Part shown: piece after piece, positions 56,830 to 64,000 of the stretch
How positions within the stretch are numbered: the stretch's first letter is position 1
Layout of the letters: the number at the start of each line of letters is the position of its first letter
NCBI GenBank assembly: GCA_950295325.1
Contig: OX485806.1
Span: 54,741,169-54,805,168 of the forward strand
Reading direction: 5' to 3'
Length of the DNA: 64,000 nucleotides
Source: Polytrichum commune
Lineage: Eukaryota > Streptophyta > Polytrichopsida > Polytrichales > Polytrichaceae
Program-made: the position numbers and the translations under genes
The notes under the pieces: model-generated
Databases searched by the model: none
Told to the model about the DNA's origin: nothing
Seen by the model: the letters and a program-made list of their open reading frames with translations, nothing else

Positions 56830-57803
56830 TGTCGCAACCCTTGCTAGCCCCCTTAACAATCTTGCCAATTTTCAATTCTAGCAAAGGTTACGAGTCGCTA
56901 ACCATTCGCATTCCGCCATGCCAATGGTTAGCTCCTCCTACCCCGGACCATATAGTTCATAGGAGGGGAACCAACCCTCCTACTTTACTTTCGGGACTCA
57001 CCCCTTAATCGGTAACCAATTCCCAAATGTGGACTTCCATCCATGGAAGTCCAATCCTATGTTGATCATCGCATTGCCGGAGCAACACTACAACAACCCG
57101 AACCATACTAGGCAACTATGGCCTCACATTGGGCCAATGCCAATGGAGGCCGTGCCGTTCGGCCTCGGGTGGGTGAGGCCACACCACCTCACCCATATAA
57201 GCCTCTAGGACTTCATGCGGGGCTCCTACCCCACCGTCAACCAACCTCTTGTCTCTCTACCAAGAGTTGGGGCCAAGTGGACATTTTCCTTTACCTGCTG
57301 GGCCTAGAACCCCCCAGCAGCTTCAGATCATCATAACTTCCTTGTATGATGTCTAATCATAACAACCAACCACTCCATCCTCATCTACGCTTCACGTAGA
57401 TGCCGATGGACTCCTCACTTGCCCCATTCGAGCAAGTCTTAAGGAAGTTATGCCTGTTTGAACCTTGGCAGTCCCGGGAATCACTCCCAGGCACTGCTGT
57501 ACCAGGGCGCTGTCCCGTGACAGCGCCCCACTCAAATGGCCATAACTCCTAGCTCACACCTCCGATTGAGGTGTTCTTGAGCTTTCTAGAATCACCACGC
57601 CATGAGCTACGCTTAGCTCATGGCCTTACCCTTGTGCCTCCTAGTCTCCGTGGGTGGGAGGCGTTCTCAACGCCCGGGGCCCTCACCCACACTAGGATCA
57701 CTTGGGCCCTCTCACCAACGGCGCCACAAGTCCCGGGTGTCACTCCGGGGTCCCCCTTGTGCCCATGGTGTTTTGGGCACTCCTCATGGAGAGGTGCGCG
57801 ACA
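56830..57803 (-). repeat. TE-A composite outer LTR (5' LTR by strand)
   Basis: 974 bp, no difference seen from 45,800-46,773. A TATA-like CTTATATGGG lies on the minus strand near 57,192-57,201 and is common to all copies of the LTR, so it is a candidate promoter. Confidence 0.95.
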
Positions 57804-58976
57804 CACCAGCTCCCGGATCCGGCTGAAGAGCACTGCTTGCTCCGCATGGTACTTCCGGATCTCCTCGCTCTTCTGACTCAGCTCCTGAGTCATGCCCGCT
57901 ACCTGTGCGGTGAGGTGGGCGTTCTCCGTCTTGGCCTGCTCCAGCTCCTTCCGGTCCGCCCTTTTTGCTAATTCCCGGAGAATGTTTCCGGGTCCGCAGT
58001 CGTCCAGAGCATGGTTCGCCCCGCTGACGATGTGCTCCAGTCGGTAATACTGGGTCTTGAGGTCCTCCATCCCCTCCTGGAACCGTTTGAACGGATTCTC
58101 CGGAAAGTCCCAAGCGGATAGATCCACAGTTCGCCATGGGGTCTCCCGGCTGGGTCCGGCTTCCGGATGTTGGTGAGGGGGAGGAGGAGAGAGTGGCCTC
58201 GAGACGGTTGGCGGCGGGCTTCCGGGTGACGAAGGAGGTGCTTCCGGAAGAATAGGGTCGCTGGAGGTCTCCGTCTCGACGTCTCCGGCTTTCGGAAGCA
58301 GCTTGTAGGTGACCTCGTCCGCCGCTATCGTGAGCAGGTCCTCCTCCTCGGCCGTGATGCAGTCGAAATGTTGGTAGAGATGCAAAATGAAGGGGGAGAG
58401 GAAGGAGGGTTTCCGGCCAATATGGGGGAGGGCCCGCCCCACTATTTCCTGGATAATCAGCCCCCAGTTCACAGGCCGGACTCCGGACATGGCACCGAAC
58501 AGCGTGTTAGCCATGGTAAGGCTAATCCGCTTTGGCTTGTCCGGGTTAAGGATAGGCAGGAGGAATTCCAACACCCTCCTCTCTCTCAGGTTCCGGCAGT
58601 TCCCGGGGTGGAAGCCGTCCTTCGGGTCCGCGTCTCCTCTAAATTTTCCGGCGAACAAGCCGTCGCGGCGGCCGGCCCATCCCTCTGTAATCCCCCAAGG
58701 AAACCCGTAGACCCTGTTCCAAATGTCCGGAGTCCAGTGTTCTGGATCTCTCCTCTTTGTCCCTAGCCACTGATTTCCTCTCTCAAACTTAAACTCTCGG
58801 AGGGTATCTTCGGCTCGGAGGTTCCAGGGTTTGGCTAGCAACCCCGCGCAGCCCATAACCCGGAGGTCCTCCGCGAGCTCCTGTAGCTCCCTATCCTCCC
58901 TCGGAATTGCAGGGATGAGGGCTTTGAGCGGAATCGGGATAGGTTCCCTCTGATCCTCTTCCCGTGCTTCCGGCAT
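57804..58976 (-). pseudogene. TE-B protein copy 2, N-terminal part (cut by the TE-A composite)
   Basis: It starts MPEAREEDQREP at 58,976 like copy 1 (an upstream Met at 59,009 is not shared). It carries the same W-rich globular domain, Pro/Ser linker and coiled coil, reads through the position of copy 1's amber stop (QELSQKSEEIRKYHAEQ) and is cut after RIRELV. Continuation lies at 44,916-45,799. An artificial longer frame continues into the TE-A LTR, and that part is not TE-B. Confidence 0.8.
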
Positions 58977-59338
58977 TTTTCCTCTTCTCTCAGTTTTCGG
59001 CTCGACCACGGAAACTCCCTCTCTTCCGGATTCCTTCCCTTCCGTCTAATTGCCACAGAGTCCCGGCAAGCCCACTGCCGGTGACTGAAAAGTGCAGAGT
59101 CCCAGCAATCCCACTGCTGGCGGCTCGAAAGAATTAACACCTCACCACTCGTTCTCTCAACAGGTTGCCTTTTTCAGAAAAAAGTGGGAGGGAGAAGGAA
59201 GGGACCCTTAAATATCCTTCCTCCCTCTTCCTTCCCCTGTTACCGTTTGGTTTAACGGAAAACGGTTACCAACCGTTTTCCGGCGGGTCTATCCAACGGT
59301 TTTACTAACATTTTTACCAACGGCTTTCGGAGGGAGCC
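57809..59338 (-). mobile_element. TE-B copy 2, right part, right end not found
   Basis: It matches copy 1 up to about 59,285 (AACGGAAAACGGTTA) and then diverges. No TCCCACA end or AAACG duplication partner was found to about 60,300, so the true right end is deleted or replaced. The two short imperfect repeats upstream of the gene (GAGTCCCGGCAAGCC and GAGTCCCAGCAATCC) are conserved in both copies. Confidence 0.75.
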
Positions 59339-62111
59339 TAAAAGTATCACACAAGCCCTTCGGTGAAGGTGGCCTGCATTTGCAGGCGCCCAAGCCGAAC
59401 CCGGATGATAGGTGTATAACGTGAGTAGTTAGATTTTTAAGGGAGATTAAATATGCGTCGTAGTACCTCCGGAGGTTAGGCCTTAGTTTTTTACTAGTGT
59501 GGCTTTAAACTCCACTAACCAATTTCATATCTAGTTCTAACCTTAACCTACAACCTATTCTACGCGCAGACGCACCAGCCTTGAAACCAAGGCAATCCTA
59601 ATTTGTGAATTGGGATGGTTCTGATACACCCAACCGGGTGTGACTCATACCACCCTAACTCAACGAACGGAATAACGACAATTTGATGGACCATTCAATT
59701 CTTCCTATTTCTTTATTTAGTTCTATTTAGTTTTCTAAGCGGGGGAACTTGGCCTAAGTCCCACCCTTCACACAAATTCCTTCTTAATTACTTACTTTTG
59801 TTTGCACGTCCTAACTTACTACATTAACATATTAGGCATCACCCCTTACCTCGGGTCTCTTGCCAACAAGGGTTTACGATTTATTTTGTATGTTTTGATT
59901 GTTAAATGTGTTTACACTGGATAGACCACGAAATGCAACTCAATGGGACCAGGGTGACGGGCGACCTGTAGGTTCAACCTGTTGCGCAATCTTCATAAAT
60001 TGGGGCCATTACTCCCAATCTATGGGGCCAACAACATAATAGTAGATTCGCGGGTCATTAACCCCACCTTTCCACCAACAACATTCAGAGTGGTCGTGTC
60101 GGTGATTAATCCGACTTACCACACACGAAACTTGCTAATAAATGAAGCTACTACCACAAAACATACCAAGGGCCCCGAAAACAATGGAATTGGGTACTCC
60201 CTTGGCGGTCAAGTGGTCAAGCCACTTGACCTTACGAGATAGGTGAGTGGGTTTAGAGATGCGTACCTTAGCCGTGCTCCTTCCGATCCTAAATGGAAGG
60301 CTTAAGGTTAGTTAATTTACCTCAATTTTCGGTTGATTTGGCTTGATGTAGGCCGAGCCGCTACCTCCTTCCTTGCTCCACTTTCCGAGCGTCGACCTTG
60401 CCTCCTTCTTTGTAACTAGTTTGGTAGTAAGCGTACCTTAGTTAACAATTAAAATATAAAGTGTTATTCTGCCCTGTAATTTAATCCTAAGCATAATATT
60501 TATACTTAGTGCACCAAATTATCTTTCCAATGATCTAAAAATCACTCTAATCGGATAAGAAATGCAAAAGTTATGAGGGTTGGAAGTGTGAGGTCGATTC
60601 AACCGACCCTTCCAACCCACCTATCTACCTTCTAACTTCAAAAATTCATAGCACATTCCTTACTACTTGGATCTAGGCTTTCCTTATACCATTGGAAAGC
60701 TATGAACAAGCTCTAACTAGGAAAAATTATGACATCAGCAGGTTAAGCTAATAGAAATTCAGCGGACTCCTTGTAACACAGCAGTCAATCAAGAAGGCTT
60801 AAACTATGTATCTCGCCTTCAACAATTCATATCTAATTCAAATCTTAGTCAAATCAAACGTTCTATATGACCCTGGAGAGATATTAAAAAGATGTATTTG
60901 ATAAAAATATGTGATTAGAAAGGTAAGCCGAAGTGAACCCAGCAGGTCCTCTGTAATGCAGCAGTCAACCAAAAGTTCTCAAACTATGTGTCCCATCTTG
61001 CACAATTCATATCTAATTCAAATCATGCTCTAATCAAATGTTCTAAGCCATTTTGGAAAGCTACACAAAAGTTCTACTTGGGAAAAATATAATTTCTTGG
61101 AATTAAAATTCCTATTGGGCTCGCAGGTCTGATCCAGCAGCCGCTACCCACAAGACCACCCAGTTTTTCTACTCCATCTTTGAAAATCCATAACTAATTG
61201 TCATCTCAACCAAATCACAAATGGGAAACGGCTATGGATAGCTATATGAAATCTCTCTAAGAGAAAAATGATAAGTATCTTGTTCTAGCTTTTGAACTAA
61301 GCCTTCAGGGCATTGGCAGATGAGGTCTATAATGCCTCTACTCAAAACTCTACCATCCAACCTACCTCTACAAAAGAAGGAATAATTTTGTTGGTGTGTT
61401 AATAAACACACAACCTAACTAGGAGAGAGAGAGTAGAGGAGGTTCTCAAGCCTTTCTTTTAGACCATTGAGAATACATGCTAAAGGATTTTTTCCTAACT
61501 ACATTGAAGCAGGGCTTCGCCCAAAAACTAGAGAAAGAGAGAGAGCTACAAGGTGGAAGGAGGGGTTTTTAAACCCTCTCACAAAAGGGTTGGACCCCTC
61601 CTCCACCGGATCCATTTTTCAAACCCTTTCCCGAAATTTTGGCTCGGGGGTTTTCCCGGTTGAGGTTGCCACCCTCTCGCCGAGGTGGCTCTGACAAAAA
61701 AACCTTTAGAAATCTTTCTAATTTTTCCGCCATCGAGTTGGCAAGGGGGCAAGTGGGCAAGTATCCCCCTTGCTCTCTTTCTTTTTTGTCTTCAAAATTC
61801 TTCACGCCGATTTTATCTTCTTACGTAAAACACCTCCAATAGTCTTGTGTGCCTCACACTAACTAATAAACTAACACTTGCTTAGCTAGCATTTACTAAC
61901 ATTTGCTTAATAACTAGCATCTACTAATATTTGCTTAGCTAGTTGTTTTTACTAGCTACCATATTTTTTCTACTTTGCTATCTTCTAGCACTACTTAGTT
62001 TCATTTTGACCTTTCTTCTTCTAGGCTAAATGCTAAATGAACTAATTTTCCCTAAATTCCCTATCAATTCTAACTTTTAATGCTAACATTCTAACTAAAA
62101 GTGATCCCGCA
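59339..62111. other. Degenerate retroelement-like region, no gene recognised
   Basis: Nothing codes convincingly. A 10-bp-arm hairpin (GGTCAAGTGG..CCACTTGACC) lies at about 60,207-60,231. A diverged 180-bp tandem repeat fills 60.5-61.2 kb, and a GA-rich stretch follows at 61,420-61,560. Phrases such as ACCATTGGAAAGCTATG are typical of long plant Ty3/Gypsy non-coding regions. A TGATCCCGCAG acceptor closes it at 62,111. Confidence 0.4.
60500..61230. repeat. About 180-bp diverged tandem repeat, 4 copies
   Basis: AATTCATA/AATTCATATCTAATTCAAATC phrases occur at about 60,644, 60,825, 61,005 and 61,186 (180-181 bp apart), each followed by a GGAAAGCTA-like and a GGGAAAAATAT-like phrase. Confidence 0.75.
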
Positions 62112-64000
62112 GAGTGGTGGACCACTCAAAGGGTTCACACCGCCCCAATCGGGCCATTACCGTCAACGAGACCGAATGGGAAGGCTGTACCGCCTCACCC
62201 TTCTCCGCAGGAGCTGATCCCCCAGCTGTGTCGCAACCCTTGCTAAGCCCCCTTGACAATCTTGCCAATTTTCAATTCTAGCAAAGGTTACGAGCGCTAA
62301 CCATTCGCATTCCGCCATGCTAATGGTTAGCTCCTCCTACCCCGGACCTTATAGTTCATAGGAGGGAACCAACCCTCCTACTTTGCTTTTGGGACTCACC
62401 CCTTAATCGGTAACCATTCCTTAGATGTGGACTTCCATCCATGGAAGCCCAATCCTATGTTGATCATCGCATTGCCGGAGCAACACTACAACAACCCGAA
62501 CCATACTAGGCAACTATGGCCTCACAATGGACCAATGCCCATGGACGCCTTGCCGTTTGGCCTCGGGTGGGTGAGGCCACACCACCTCACCCATATAAGC
62601 CTCTAGGACTCTACGCGGGGCCCCTACCCCACCGTCAACCAACCTCTTGTCTCTCTACCAAGAGTTGGGGCCAAGTGGACATTTTCCCTTAGCCGATGGG
62701 CCTAGAAGCCCCCACAGCTTCAGACCATCATAACTTCCTTTTATGATGTCTGATCATAACAACCAACCACTCTATCTTCATCTACGCTTCACGTAGATGC
62801 CGATGGACTCCTCACTTGCCCCATTCGGACAAGTGGTGAGGAAGTTATGCCTGTTTGAACCTTGGCAGTCCCGGGAATCACTCTCAGGCACTGCTGTACC
62901 AGGGCGCTGTCCCGGGACAGCGCCCCACTCAAATGGCCATAACTCCTAGCTCACACCTCCGATTGAGGTGTTCTTGAGCATTCTAGAATCACCACGCCAT
63001 GAGCTACGCATAGCTCATGGCCTTACCCTTGTGCCTCCTAGTCTCCGTGGGTGGGAGGCGTTCCCAACGCCCGGGGCCCTCACCCACACTAGGATCACTT
63101 GGGCCCTCTCACCAACGGCGCCACAAGTCCCGGGTGTCACTCCGGGGTCCCCCTTGTGCCCATGGTGTTTCGGGCACTCCTCATGGAGAGGTGCGCGACA
63201 AGCTGGGTCATCTCTCGTTTGTAAGGTCTGTAAGACACCACCCTACTGTCTTGATACTTGCCAAGCTAAGATGTACTATGTTATTGGCAAAGGTGACATG
63301 ACCCGTGCATGCATCCATATGGGTCATCACCATCACCCTGTTTCGCAAGGTGTATGTAGAGAGTCTAAGGTCAAAATTCATGATCTCATTGGTAGAGAGG
63401 TTGAGAGGACTCCCACCGCCACCAACTCTGCCATTGCATTGGCTGCAAGTAAAGAGTTCCTGGCCAAGTATCTTCTCTGCACGGGATCTAATCCCAATAA
63501 AGTTATGGACCTGGAGTCCATGAAGTTTGTCATGGATAGGTACCAACACCTCAGCACCCCGAGTATTCGAAACACAGTCACTTCCTTCAAGCGCATTGGG
63601 CAAGGGGGGATCATTGACAGCATCACCGGACTGAGAGGTCATAGCAGTTGGCCCTATGTGCAAGAAAACAAATTCCCAGGCCAAGGAAAGCTGTTGGAGA
63701 AAGTCTATGTGTTCAAGATGTCCGAGGTGGGCCCTGGCTCTGGAGTGGACCTTGTCAGGAAAATGCAACCACACGGTGATCTGCAGGATGCTTGGGTCAT
63801 GTTTGACCATGTCAAAGCGTGTCAAGGGGTGGACAACCATGGCTTGCCATGTCTATGACTCGGCCTACTGCTGGGTTATGACTATTGCAGTATGTGATAT
63901 GCAGTCTGAGGATGTCACGGCGCAGAGCCTTCTTTGGCATGGGCTCAATGAAGTTATGCACAGACATGGCATTGCTAAAGTTAACTTCAAAGGGTTCATG
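62112..64000 (+). pseudogene. Cys/His-rich transposase-like gene, interrupted by a solo LTR, runs off the window
   Basis: Coding begins after a CCCGCAG acceptor (NETEWEGCTASPFSAGA), is interrupted at 62,228 by a TE-A LTR and continues in frame at 63,206 once one AGCTG copy is discounted (LVCKVCKTPPYCLDTC). Visible are a CxxC..C..C cluster and TRACIHMGHHHHPV (possible zinc ligands), RTPTATNSAIALAASKEFL, FPGQGKLLEKVYVFKMS, GPGSGVDLVRKMQP and AWVMFDHVK. A one-base indel between 63,815 and 63,830 shifts the frame, and conserved-looking sequence goes on as MACHVYDSAYCWVMTIAVCD and NFKGFM at the edge. I remember relatives in seed-free plants, where a D..A..W and C.FHW pattern follows, suggesting an RNase H-fold (MULE-like) transposase. 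That part is outside the window, so the assignment is tentative. Confidence 0.5.
62229..63200 (-). mobile_element. Solo LTR of TE-A (972 bp)
   Basis: TGTCGC..GCGACA ends with a perfect 5-bp duplication AGCTG (62,224-62,228 and 63,201-63,205). It sits in the coding exon of the transposase-like gene. It keeps the perfect 24-bp palindrome seen in the 12.5-kb solo LTR. An apparent long open frame crossing its right border is a fusion artefact. Confidence 0.95.

Larger units (their letters stand above)
45800..57803 (-). mobile_element. TE-A composite: LTR-internal-LTR-internal-LTR, 12,004 bp, chromovirus (Ty3/Gypsy), non-autonomous
   Basis: Three LTRs (45,800-46,773; 50,971-51,943; 56,830-57,803) enclose two internal domains. 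The flanks of the whole are a perfect 5-bp duplication CACCA (45,795-45,799 and 57,804-57,808), and copy 1 of TE-B shows the empty site with a single CACCA. Genes read on the minus strand: primer site beside the right LTR, then protease/RT start, RNase H, integrase and decayed chromodomain toward the left. Both internal units lack the reverse-transcriptase core. The left unit (46,774-50,970) also lacks the leader and primer site. The two outer LTRs read as identical, while the middle one differs at many positions. Confidence 0.95.

Noticed and set aside
57618-57803. Extended C-terminus of the TE-B protein reading into the TE-A LTR (total 463 residues)
   Set aside because: The frame merely stays open across the insertion border. 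The true continuation lies at 45,799 and below, as copy 1 shows.
62968-63205. Apparent 296-residue protein beginning inside the solo LTR
   Set aside because: The first part is translated LTR, and the same peptide appears in all LTR copies. Only the part after 63,205 belongs to the interrupted gene.

Overview
The window looks like transposon-rich nuclear DNA of a land plant. The signs are GT-AG introns throughout, a CACTA (En/Spm) transposon with plant-type ends, Ty3/Gypsy elements (one a chromovirus with an initiator-Met tRNA primer site), and satellite arrays. The clade is not settled. Two protein families (a ParB-like/DNA-methyltransferase fusion and a Cys/His-rich transposase-like protein) remind me of seed-free plants, but that is weak evidence. 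I see no rRNA, tRNA or CRISPR, and no gene that is clearly intact and of host function.

Layout. 1-6.3 kb: decayed Ty3/Gypsy DNA with a Tat/Athila-like integrase (minus strand). 7.45-14.33 kb: a multi-exon minus-strand gene with a ParB-like N-terminus and a permuted N4C/N6A-type methyltransferase C-terminus. It is broken by two premature stops, a homopolymer frameshift and a solo LTR (12,554-13,527, target duplication ATAGG). Its largest intron holds a degenerate form of the satellite that makes up the next block. 14.4-40.05 kb: a 234-bp satellite with almost perfectly constant period, interrupted by two insertions whose empty sites can be read. One is a 4,071-bp element I call TE-B (TG..CA ends, duplication CAACC). 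The other is a 17,036-bp CACTA element (20,685-37,720). The CACTA element carries a TNPA-like gene (minus strand) and a TNP2 transposase gene (plus strand), transcribed divergently. Captured exons lie between them, including two that look like golgin GC6/p115.

40-64 kb: unassigned remnants, then a second 116-bp tandem repeat carrying the satellite core box in reverse. Next is the 5' part of a coding exon cut at 43,542 by a second TE-B copy. That copy is itself split inside its protein gene by a 12,004-bp three-LTR composite (45,800-57,803, duplication CACCA) of the family I call TE-A. TE-A is a chromovirus that has lost its reverse-transcriptase core. The two outer LTRs read as identical while the middle LTR is clearly different, suggesting the whole LTR-internal-LTR-internal-LTR array moved as one unit. 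After a degenerate stretch (59.3-62.1 kb), a transposase-like gene runs off the right edge, interrupted by another solo TE-A LTR (62,229-63,200, duplication AGCTG).

Relative order read from nesting: satellite and genes first; then TE-B, CACTA and the solo LTRs; the three-LTR composite is later than TE-B copy 2. Nearly all coding regions here are broken and best read as fossils. The value of the window is its unusually legible insertion history, the ParB/methyltransferase fusion, the multi-LTR composite and the unclassified TE-B.
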